Shown: one piece after another, positions 8,519-15,150 of the stretch | How the letters are laid out: every line of letters begins with the position of its first letter | Numbering within the stretch: the stretch's first letter is position 1 | Assembly (NCBI GenBank): GCA_903901375.1 | Contig: CAIUQV010000272.1 | Location: 1-18,316, forward strand | Length of the DNA: 18,316 nt | Direction of reading: 5' to 3' | Source: an uncultured Ignavibacteriota bacterium | GTDB taxonomy: Bacteria; Bacteroidota; Ignavibacteria; Tepidaquicellales; Tepidaquicellaceae | Position numbers and translations under genes: made by a program | Notes under the pieces: model-generated | The model's database searches: none | Seen by the model: only the letters and a program-made list of their open reading frames with translations | Told to the model about the DNA's origin: nothing

Positions 8519-9438
8519 GATTCTTCTCCTTTCTCATCTTTATGATTTTCAGAGTTACTATTTTTATGTCTGGTTGAAACCCACATTATTGTTCTTAGCA
8601 ATGCATACAATGTGACGGGCGGGATAAAGTATGCAAATATTCCATGCTGTATAGATTCAGAAATCCCAGGAGCAGGATTCTTCATTAGAGTTGGCATTTT
8701 GAGTTTATCAAATTCCTTACTTGCAATGTAAATCCATGATGTTCCGCCTATTTCCTGTTCACCATAAATATGATTGACATAAACATCAGGTTTTCTTTTT
8801 ATTCTGTTTTTTGCAACTCTTAATATTTCGCTGCGTTTCCCAAACAATAATGCTTCATTGGGACAGATATTTACACAGGCTGGCAGCTGACCTTCTTTTC
8901 TTCTTTCGTGGCAGAAATCACATTTCCTAATGTGAGGGTCTATCGATCTGTCATAATCGTACGTTGGAATCTGGAACTGGCAGGCAACCATGCAATAACG
9001 GCATCCGATGCACTTATCGTCATCCCAGATAACCGAACCATCTTCCTGTTTTGTCAATGCACCAACGATACAGGCAGAAACACACGCCGGACGTTCGCAA
9101 TGCATGCATTGAGTTTTAACATTTACTGGCAAAAGTGAATTCGTTTCATTCTCAAATTGATTCACTACAGTCAATGCAGATTGATCAGGACGTCTGTAAT
9201 CCTTGAATACTGTACTGTCAGAGTATGTCTCAAGTTCTTTTGTGGGAATGTTATGAGCCACTTTACAAGCCCATTCGCAGTGTCTGCATCCCACACAGAC
9301 CGCTGTATCTACAAGTACTCCAACCCTATCCTCCGAAAGCATTTTATCCGATGCTTTAGCAGATTTTGCACCCAGAGTAGCAACCGCTGCTCCAAATGCT
9401 GCTGTCTTAAAAAAATCACGTCTGTTCAGATTTTTCAT
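8515..9438 (-). CDS. Tat-exported 4x[4Fe-4S] ferredoxin subunit, HybA/HmcB-like
   Basis: A 307-residue periplasmic electron-transfer subunit. A twin-arginine leader (NRRDFFK, residues 5-11, then a hydrophobic run to about 30) directs folded export. Four iron-sulfur cluster sets are visible: Cys48/51/54/58, Cys111/114/119/123, Cys143/146/149/153 and Cys173/176/188/192, paired in the usual intertwined ferredoxin fashion. A single C-terminal transmembrane helix (about 264-287) anchors it, as in HybA. It should wire the HybB-like quinone subunit to the multiheme cytochrome. The gene lies 51 bases after the archaemetzincin gene and overlaps the HybB-like gene by 4 bases. Similar subunits occur in Hmc and other cytochrome-linked complexes, so a HybA symbol would over-specify. 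Confidence 0.93.
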   Translation of the reverse strand: MKNLNRRDFFKTAAFGAAVATLGAKSAKASDKMLSEDRVGVLVDTAVCVGCRHCEWACKVAHNIPTKELETYSDSTVFKDYRRPDQSALTVVNQFENETNSLLPVNVKTQCMHCERPACVSACIVGALTKQEDGSVIWDDDKCIGCRYCMVACQFQIPTYDYDRSIDPHIRKCDFCHERRKEGQLPACVNICPNEALLFGKRSEILRVAKNRIKRKPDVYVNHIYGEQEIGGTSWIYIASKEFDKLKMPTLMKNPAPGISESIQHGIFAYFIPPVTLYALLRTIMWVSTRHKNSNSENHKDEKGEES

Positions 9439-9489
9439 AAGCCTATCATTTTACTTTATAATTTAATTAATTCTATCTGAATTTTCTTT

Positions 9490-10023
9490 TTAAAGTACAA
9501 ATCCTTTATCTTTGGCTAAACCATGACATACATTACAAAATAGATTACCTTTAATATCGACTTCTTCAATACCACTTGACGAGTGCATAACACATGTCCA
9601 GTCTTTGCAATGTTTTAATCCAACATTGTGACCAAGTTCATGAACAATCTCTTTGTAAGATCTTTCAAGCAGTAATGAATTGTTGCTTTCAGAAGTATAA
9701 AACTCTTCGTGAAGTCTGCAAACGCTCACAACGGAATATCTTCCGTTATATTCAGCTTCACCGTAAATGTGTGTTAGTACCGGAACAAATAAATCCATAT
9801 CAGTAAGTATCAAAACAAATCCTTCTGGTACAGGGTTTAAAGTTTTAACCGATTCAATAATTTTGGTTGAATAAAATTGCCTACGTTGTGCACTGTAAGT
9901 ATGTTCAATATCAATATTTATATTTATTACTTCCACTTTTTCGAAAACAAACCTTAATCTGAATAATAAGTCTTTTAATAATTGATCATTCGCAAATTTT
10001 AATGGCAGAATTGTCAATTCCAT
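9490..10023 (-). CDS. Archaemetzincin-family zinc metalloprotease
   Basis: A 177-residue protein with no signal peptide, so probably cytoplasmic. The archaemetzincin signature is complete: HELGHNVGLKHC (zinc ligands His128, His132 and His138, catalytic Glu129), a second metal site from Cys139, Cys144, Cys163 and Cys166, and Met146 (CVM), the Met-turn. The Met-to-Cys spacing is 16 residues against the 17 usually quoted. The N-terminal half has the family QRRQFYSTKII-like segment (46-56). Archaemetzincins are found in archaea, some bacteria and vertebrates, and their bacterial substrates are unknown. The gene starts 2 bases after the NtrC-type regulator stop and sits inside the redox operon, which suggests a role in maturation or turnover of that system. 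This is inference. Confidence 0.92.
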   Translation of the reverse strand: MELTILPLKFANDQLLKDLLFRLRFVFEKVEVININIDIEHTYSAQRRQFYSTKIIESVKTLNPVPEGFVLILTDMDLFVPVLTHIYGEAEYNGRYSVVSVCRLHEEFYTSESNNSLLLERSYKEIVHELGHNVGLKHCKDWTCVMHSSSGIEEVDIKGNLFCNVCHGLAKDKGFVL

Positions 10024-10025
10024 TT

Positions 10026-11372
10026 TTATAACTTCTTTAATCCATATTTACTAATCTTATTGTAAAGTGTTACTCTCTCAACACCGAGTATTTCAGCACT
10101 TTTGGATATATTCCATTTATTTTCACCAAGAACTTTAATAATATATTTCTTTTCAACATCTTCAAGACTGCCGGTAGAATCGTCTGCAAAAGCATAATTA
10201 TCATTAGTTCCTTCAAGGCTTAAATCTTCAAGCTCAATCCTATTTCCTTTACCTATAACTATTGCACGTTCGATTGTATTTTCCAGTTCCCTTACATTAC
10301 CAGGAAAATCGTATCCAAGAAGAAAATCCATAGCACTGTCAGACACACAAACCAGGTCTTTATTCATTAGTTCTGAATATTTCTTAAGGAAAAAATTAGC
10401 GAGAATAGGAATATCTTGTTTTCTTTCGCGTAATGGAGGCAGTGTAATTGTGATAACATTCAGCCTGTAATATAAGTCTTTGCGGAATTTATTCTCATCA
10501 ATCAGCTTTTCCAGTGGTTCATTTGTAGCTGTAATCAGCCTGAAATCACTTTCAACCATTTCATTTCCACCAACTCTGTTAAACTTCTTTGTTTCAATAA
10601 TTCTAAGCAAATCTACCTGAGTTTTCTGTGAAATACTGCCGATTTCATCCAAAAATATTGTCCCTCCATTAGCGATTTCGAACTTTCCTTTTCTTTTGAA
10701 ATGTGCACCAGTAAAAGCACCTTTTTCATGTCCGAATAATTCACTTTCGAGCAAAGACTCGGATAGAGCACCACAATTTACAGTAATTATAGGGAAGTAC
10801 TTTCTCTTACTGTTCTGATGTATTGCTTTAGCGACTAATTCTTTTCCTGTTCCACTTTCTCCCCTGACCATTACAGTAGAATCAGAATCAGCCACAGTCT
10901 TTATTAATTCAATAATTTTCTTCATTTGAGGACTCTCACCTACAAGATTTTCAGGAATTGTGAGACTTTCCAAATGGACTTTAAGTTCTTTGTTTTCTTT
11001 TTTTAATTTAACACTTTCCAGTGCATTCTTGACAATATTGTTCAATTCATCAGGATCAACAGGTTTAGTGACGTAGTCATATGCACCGTCCTTCAATGCC
11101 TGTATTGCAGTAGGAACAGAGGCAAAAGCTGTAATAAGAATCACAATACAATTTTCATCAATCTGTTTAATCTTTTTAAGAAGTTCAAGACCAGTCATTC
11201 CCGGCATTTTCATATCAAGTAACGCTAAATCAAATGAACTTTGCGAAAATTTTTCCAATGCACTCATCCCGTTCTCTGCTGTCTCAATAATATATCCTTC
11301 TTCTTCAAACCAATGCTGTAATGATTCTCTTACAATTTTCTCATCATCAACAATTAATATTCTACTTTCCAT
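10026..11372 (-). CDS. NtrC-type sigma-54-dependent response regulator
   Basis: A 448-residue regulator. The receiver domain (about 4-115) has the acidic pair Asp9/Asp10, phospho-acceptor Asp53 and Lys103. The AAA+ domain (about 143-370) has Walker A GESGTGKE (171-178), the sigma-54 contact loop GAFTGA (218-223) and Walker B TIFLDEIG (238-245). The C-terminal Fis-type helix-turn-helix is about 415-448. All residues needed to remodel sigma-54 RNA polymerase are present. The gene start overlaps the histidine kinase stop by 11 bases, so the two are a cognate pair. A consensus sigma-54 promoter at 13806-13821 heads this gene cluster, which points to autoregulation of the whole redox operon. Confidence 0.97.
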   Translation of the reverse strand: MESRILIVDDEKIVRESLQHWFEEEGYIIETAENGMSALEKFSQSSFDLALLDMKMPGMTGLELLKKIKQIDENCIVILITAFASVPTAIQALKDGAYDYVTKPVDPDELNNIVKNALESVKLKKENKELKVHLESLTIPENLVGESPQMKKIIELIKTVADSDSTVMVRGESGTGKELVAKAIHQNSKRKYFPIITVNCGALSESLLESELFGHEKGAFTGAHFKRKGKFEIANGGTIFLDEIGSISQKTQVDLLRIIETKKFNRVGGNEMVESDFRLITATNEPLEKLIDENKFRKDLYYRLNVITITLPPLRERKQDIPILANFFLKKYSELMNKDLVCVSDSAMDFLLGYDFPGNVRELENTIERAIVIGKGNRIELEDLSLEGTNDNYAFADDSTGSLEDVEKKYIIKVLGENKWNISKSAEILGVERVTLYNKISKYGLKKL

Positions 11373-12975
11373 CTTCTTTCTTGTTTAAATTCAAATTTAA
11401 CGGTAATTTTATTTTAAATGTTGTACCTAATTCTGATGTTTTTTCTACTTCAATATCACCATTGTGAGAATTAATAATCCCATAAACAACTGATAATCCA
11501 AGACCTGTCCCACTCATACTGTCTTTTGTAGTAAAAAATGGTTCAAATATAAACGGTAGGTCTCTTTCTGCAATTCCAGAACCTTCGTCTGAAAATCTAA
11601 TGATTGCATTTTCTCCATCATGAGTAAGATTTACTTTAAGTGCTCCTCCTTTACCAGTCATCGATTCTATTGAATTTATCAGCAATGATAAAAAAGCCTG
11701 CTGCAATTTTTGAGGACTACAAGTAAGTACTAATGAATTTAAATCATAAACTTTGATTAATTTAATAGAATTCATTTCCAAATGATGTTCAACGAGTAAC
11801 AAACTTCTTTCTATAATTTCTACTAAATCAGCTTTTACAAATTCATTAACACTTCTGTGAGAAAACAAAAGCAAATCTTTTACAATGTTTCCACATCTTG
11901 ACGTTTCTTCGATAATTAGCCGAAGATACTTATCCATTTTCTCAATACTGCCTGATTTTTCAATACTTCCTAATTTTTTTAATATTAATTTACTGTAAGT
12001 TAATATACCTTCAAGAGGATTGTTTAATTCATGTGCAACAGTTGCCGATAGCTTTCCTAAAGAAGCCATTTTCTCCATTTGAACAACCTGTTCATATATA
12101 ATCTTTAGTTCTTTTGATTTGTCTTCGACTTTAAGATTGAGATTTTCAGACCAGTCTTTGATTTCATTATAAGCCTGTGATAGCTGACGGGACATTGTAT
12201 TAAATTCACGTGCAATTTCACCAAGTTCACTTCTTGTACCAATCAATATTCTAAAGTTAAAATTTCCTTTACCTAATTCACTTATTCCCTGTTGAAGTTT
12301 TTTTAACGGTCTGTTAACTAAAAAAAGTATGAAAATACCTACAAAACCAGAGATAATGAGTGTTATGAATACGGAAGAATAAATTGTATTTTCCTGATTT
12401 TCCTGAACAGTTGCATCAGCATCCTTCATCGTCATCATAACATCTAATACACCAAGAAGCTTACTGTTAGAACTGTGGGCATGACACTCGGATGTATAGC
12501 AGTCCTTGTCATTCTTTATTGGATTAATAAGACCAAGAATTCTACCCTCGGATGTTGTTTCAAATATTCTTATACTATCCCTGGGTGAAGAGACATATTT
12601 CTTTGATGATTTGTCATGACAAACTACACATGCTTCAGCATCCATATCTATTGTCCTAAATAACTCAGTGGAATCTGTAGAAAATGTAATAACACCAAGT
12701 TTATTGTAAATCCTTATCCTCTTTACTCCTTTTTCATTACCAACTGCTTTAATTATCTGATAAATATCTTCCCTTTTATTATGAAGCATACTGTATCGGG
12801 TAGAGTTTTTTATCAAATCACTTATATTATAAGCAGTTTGCAAGTATAATTGAGTAACATCTTTTTTGAGTTTATATACAGTAAAATATGTATGAAAAGA
12901 CAGAAATGCAACAAGTAGTAAAAATGTAGACAAAAAAAGTTTAAAACTCAGTTTATTAAATATGCGGGGTTTCAT
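11362..12975 (-). CDS. Membrane histidine kinase with periplasmic c-type heme motifs
   Basis: A 537-residue sensor. Transmembrane helix 1 (about 10-30) and helix 2 (about 200-221) enclose a periplasmic domain with a canonical heme motif CVVCH (Cys116, Cys119, His120) and a CX4CH, CYTSECH (Cys159, Cys164, His165). Then follow HAMP (about 222-275), a short coiled coil, the HisKA domain with phospho-acceptor His315 in AHELNNP, and an HATPase domain with the N box (LLINSIESM), DEGSGI and GTGLGLSVV. I infer that the heme domain senses redox state or a small ligand and signals to the overlapping NtrC-type regulator. Heme-bearing periplasmic kinases of this kind are known from multiheme-rich anaerobes. 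The ATG at 12973-12975 has only a weak Shine-Dalgarno. Confidence 0.94.
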   Translation of the reverse strand: MKPRIFNKLSFKLFLSTFLLLVAFLSFHTYFTVYKLKKDVTQLYLQTAYNISDLIKNSTRYSMLHNKREDIYQIIKAVGNEKGVKRIRIYNKLGVITFSTDSTELFRTIDMDAEACVVCHDKSSKKYVSSPRDSIRIFETTSEGRILGLINPIKNDKDCYTSECHAHSSNSKLLGVLDVMMTMKDADATVQENQENTIYSSVFITLIISGFVGIFILFLVNRPLKKLQQGISELGKGNFNFRILIGTRSELGEIAREFNTMSRQLSQAYNEIKDWSENLNLKVEDKSKELKIIYEQVVQMEKMASLGKLSATVAHELNNPLEGILTYSKLILKKLGSIEKSGSIEKMDKYLRLIIEETSRCGNIVKDLLLFSHRSVNEFVKADLVEIIERSLLLVEHHLEMNSIKLIKVYDLNSLVLTCSPQKLQQAFLSLLINSIESMTGKGGALKVNLTHDGENAIIRFSDEGSGIAERDLPFIFEPFFTTKDSMSGTGLGLSVVYGIINSHNGDIEVEKTSELGTTFKIKLPLNLNLNKKEDGK

Positions 12976-13049
12976 ATTGTTTTAATATATTCAAAAATAC
13001 ACAAGATGTTAGTTTAATACAATTTACTAATTTTTACATCTTATAATAA

Positions 13050-13075
13050 GAGGTATCTCATCTAAGAGATACCTC
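13050..13075 (-). terminator. Hairpin between the GcvH-like gene and the kinase gene (partial terminator or attenuator)
   Basis: A perfect 10-bp stem, GAGGTATCTC (13050-13059) with GAGATACCTC (13066-13075), encloses a 6-base loop. It starts 26 bases past the GcvH-like stop. On the minus strand it is followed by TTATTATAAG rather than a solid U-tract. It may be a leaky terminator or a processing/stability element that lowers kinase expression relative to the first gene. Confidence 0.5.
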
Positions 13076-13101
13076 CAGCACATTATACCAAAGTCAAGAA
13101 T

Positions 13102-13749
13102 TTAAACTTTCAGGAATAATTCTTCGAAATCTTTAATTATTGGTTCTTCAAAATATGCAATAGCTCCTTCAGCTATATTACCACCATCATACATAGTTGC
13201 ACCTGCTAATCCGGCAGGTTCCATCGAATAGATAAGCAAATCTTTTAATCTTCTGAATTCACTTTTTATCCATTTGGAAGCAGCATTCGAAGAGATTAAT
13301 GAACTCATATCTTCGTTCATACTTAACGGTTTTAAGCTTACACACCAGTTCTCAGGATCTTTTATATTACCTTTTAATTCAGTGTTAAAACCAGTTACAA
13401 TCCCTTTTACAGGAGAACGGAATTTAACATTTACATTATTAACATTTGTTTCAAAAAGTACATCCCCTTTGCTTACCAGCTTACCTAAAGATGCAAAATT
13501 TGATAATTCGACTTTGCCTAAAGCATTTAATATAAAACCATCAAGACCAATATTGACTTTCTCCTGATTTTCAACATGCACCCAGGTATGACCTTTGGAA
13601 TAATAGTACTCTTTTGGTAATATTGCATCTTTCTGGCTAAAAACCTGCATAGTACCCAAATTGCTAACTTTTTTTGGACTTCTATTAAAAACAAGAACAT
13701 CAATTAATATAAGAATTCCAAATGTTATTAAAACTAATGTCGCAACCAT
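13102..13749 (-). CDS. Membrane-anchored GcvH-like (lipoyl-domain fold) protein without the lipoyl lysine
   Basis: A 215-residue protein. Residues 3-21 form a single transmembrane anchor. Residues about 44-140 resemble the glycine cleavage H protein: KGHTWVHVE (compare the H-protein HEW block), INIGLDGF-like strands, LGKLVSKGDVLFE, then RSPVKGIVTGFN and ENWCVSLKP. In true GcvH the hairpin before the SPV motif carries the lipoylated Lys. Here the equivalent position is Asn105 or Val103 depending on alignment, so classical lipoylation is not expected; Lys109 is the nearest lysine. Residues 150-215 are an extra C-terminal region. No gcvP or gcvT is nearby. The start ATG (13747-13749) has a strong GGAGG site. 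It is the first gene after a sigma-54 promoter and leads the redox operon. Function is unknown. Confidence 0.85.
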   Translation of the reverse strand: MVATLVLITFGILILIDVLVFNRSPKKVSNLGTMQVFSQKDAILPKEYYYSKGHTWVHVENQEKVNIGLDGFILNALGKVELSNFASLGKLVSKGDVLFETNVNNVNVKFRSPVKGIVTGFNTELKGNIKDPENWCVSLKPLSMNEDMSSLISSNAASKWIKSEFRRLKDLLIYSMEPAGLAGATMYDGGNIAEGAIAYFEEPIIKDFEELFLKV

Positions 13750-13754
13750 GATAA

Positions 13755-13759
13755 CCTCC
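13755..13759 (-). promoter_or_regulatory. Strong Shine-Dalgarno (GGAGG) of the GcvH-like gene
   Basis: GGAGG lies 5 bases upstream of the ATG at 13749 on the minus strand. Most genes in this window have weak or no Shine-Dalgarno, so this one stands out. It fixes the start codon and suggests high translation of the leading gene. Confidence 0.8.
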
Positions 13760-13805
13760 GTTTATTTAAGTTTAATTTTGTGTTGTAATTTTATACTTAA
13801 ATACT

Positions 13806-13821
13806 TGCAAATTATGTGCCA
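13806..13821 (-). promoter_or_regulatory. Sigma-54 (-24/-12) promoter of the redox operon
   Basis: On the minus strand the sequence is TGGCACATAATTTGCA. It matches the sigma-54 consensus TGGCAC-N5-TTGCA at every specified base, with the invariant GG and GC separated by the required 10 bases. The predicted transcription start is near 13795, giving a leader of about 45 bases before the GcvH-like ATG. The NtrC-type activator that such a promoter needs is encoded two genes downstream. Confidence 0.9.
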
Positions 13822-13883
13822 ATAAATAGGGGGCTAAAACCATCAATAATAAAGCCTAAACAGGCATTTCGCATGTTAATAAT

Positions 13884-13899
13884 TTAAACAATTGTTTAA
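13884..13899. promoter_or_regulatory. Perfect 16-bp palindrome, candidate activator site
   Basis: TTAAACAATTGTTTAA is perfectly self-complementary and is centred about 97 bases upstream of the predicted sigma-54 start. That is within the usual range for enhancer sites bound by NtrC-type dimers. AT-rich composition raises the chance of a coincidental palindrome. Confidence 0.4.
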
Positions 13900-13954
13900 T
13901 AATTAGTCATATTTTCTATTACTGATTTATTTTGCTGTTTTATATGTATTTACG

Positions 13955-13973
13955 TTGTATAATAATTATACAT
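13955..13973. repeat. Palindromic near-repeat copy 1, candidate operator
   Basis: TTGTATAATAATTATACAT contains a perfect 8+1+8 dyad (13956-13972). It matches copy 2 at 17 of 19 positions and starts 23 bases before it, about two helical turns. It is centred about 170 bases upstream of the predicted sigma-54 start, where tandem enhancer sites are common. Confidence 0.5.
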
Positions 13974-13977
13974 ATGA

Positions 13978-13996
13978 TTGTATGATTATTATACAT
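13978..13996. repeat. Palindromic near-repeat copy 2, candidate operator
   Basis: TTGTATGATTATTATACAT is an 8+1+8 dyad with one mismatch (13979-13995). It is 17/19 identical to copy 1. It is centred about 190 bases upstream of the predicted sigma-54 start. The pair could bind two dimers on one face of the helix. Confidence 0.5.
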
Positions 13997-14108
13997 TTTG
14001 ATAATTAATTAAACATTGATAAATAAATTGAACAGAATTTAATATATATGCTTAATTTTTAGACATGATAAATTATATATAGAGGTTTGCGAGGTAAATT
14101 TTGATTAG

Positions 14109-15131
14109 TTAGTTTTCGAATTCGCTCATTCCGGTACTGAACTTATAGTTTTCTTTAATGGAATAATAAAAACCCGAAACCATTATACCTAAGAATCCTA
14201 ATAAATGACTTACTATTGCATATCCAATTGCTGTTTCTGGATTTATTCCATAAATACTAACCAAAGCTGTTTTAACGAATAAATAATAAGATCCTGCACT
14301 GTTTCCTGGAAGAGGTAACGTCATCGCAAAAGACATCAGTACTAAAATTAAATTAGCGTCCAAAAAACCAAGTTTAATATCAAATGCAAAAAACGTGAGG
14401 TAAGTTGATACTGCATATGATATCCAAATTAATGCAGTTGTTAAGAATATCTTAAAATAATACCTGGGATATTTAATGAAAAGAAAACCATTAATAAGCG
14501 ATATAAAAATCTTATGTATTTTAGATTGAAACCGTTCTGGTAGAATTTTTTGAGTTAAACTTTCAACAATTTGCTCTGTTTTGTCCAGATTTAAGAGCAT
14601 AAATACAATAACTAAAACAAATAAGAGTATTATTATTGAAGACCATAAAGAGATCATTTCAATATTGTAAGGATAAAAAGCTTCTGATATTTTCTCACGG
14701 AAAAAGAACAAGCAAAAGCCAAAGACTAAAAACATTGATAGCATATCGAATATTCTTTCAACTACAATCGTTCCAAAAGCAGAAGCCCTTGAGATACTTT
14801 CCTTTTGAGCTGTCAATACAGGTCTGGCAACCTCACCTCCTCTCGGAATCAAAGCATTCATCATCATATAGCCAATCATTACAAATGGGAATAAACTTGA
14901 CATTTTCACGTTTTCCTTTAAAGGATTTAAAAGGTAACGCCATCTTAATGCCCGGATGTAACTTCCCAAAAAAGTACCTATCAATGTTCCTATTATAGCG
15001 TAAATGTAATTTGTTTTCTGTAATTCAACCAGTAAAAGCTTAAAATCTATATCCTTGAAAGCGAGATATATAAAGAATAACAATATCGCTGTCAGTATTG
15101 TAAATTTTAATATCTTTTTAATATTCTTCAA
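14109..15131 (-). CDS. LPG-synthase-TM / UPF0104 flippase-like integral membrane protein
   Basis: A 340-residue inner-membrane protein with about eight hydrophobic helices. The family hallmarks are present: an N-terminal helix followed by RALRWRYLL (about 63-71), the GYMMMNALIPRGGEVARP block (about 91-108) and a later PLPGNSAGSYYLF segment. The family (Pfam LPG_synthase_TM, also called AglD2/YbhN-like) includes the membrane half of lysylphosphatidylglycerol synthase and stand-alone putative lipid or glycolipid flippases. No aminoacyl-transferase domain is attached, so it is of the stand-alone kind. It is the last gene of a four-gene envelope cluster, 19 bases after lolA. Substrate is unknown. 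Confidence 0.88.
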   Translation of the reverse strand: MKNIKKILKFTILTAILLFFIYLAFKDIDFKLLLVELQKTNYIYAIIGTLIGTFLGSYIRALRWRYLLNPLKENVKMSSLFPFVMIGYMMMNALIPRGGEVARPVLTAQKESISRASAFGTIVVERIFDMLSMFLVFGFCLFFFREKISEAFYPYNIEMISLWSSIIILLFVLVIVFMLLNLDKTEQIVESLTQKILPERFQSKIHKIFISLINGFLFIKYPRYYFKIFLTTALIWISYAVSTYLTFFAFDIKLGFLDANLILVLMSFAMTLPLPGNSAGSYYLFVKTALVSIYGINPETAIGYAIVSHLLGFLGIMVSGFYYSIKENYKFSTGMSEFEN

Positions 15132-15150
15132 GATACAAATACTGAAATAA

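Larger units (their letters stand above)
13750..14108. other. Gene-free regulatory region upstream of the redox operon
   Basis: A 359-base AT-rich stretch with no credible coding frame on either strand. It lies between the 3' end of the envelope operon and the GcvH-like start. It contains, from left to right, the GGAGG ribosome site, the sigma-54 promoter (13806-13821), a 16-bp palindrome (13884-13899) and two palindromic near-repeats (13955-13973 and 13978-13996). I see no clear terminator for the flippase-like gene at its right end. Confidence 0.7.

Noticed and set aside
7322..9438. Annotating the pair as part of a hydrogenase-2 operon
   Set aside because: No hydrogenase large or small subunit or maturation gene is present, and the neighbours are a multiheme cytochrome and regulators.
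8908..9480. Open frames on the plus strand opposite the ferredoxin gene, and similar antisense frames elsewhere
   Set aside because: They lie antisense to well-supported genes, give low-complexity or Cys-rich nonsense translations, and have no ribosome sites or family signatures.
9520..9540. CXXCH heme motif (CNVCH) in the archaemetzincin
   Set aside because: These cysteines are the family's second zinc site, and the protein has no export signal, so covalent heme attachment is unlikely.
13102..13749. Annotating this gene as metabolic gcvH of the glycine cleavage system
   Set aside because: The lipoyl lysine is missing, a transmembrane anchor is present, and no gcvT or gcvP is nearby.
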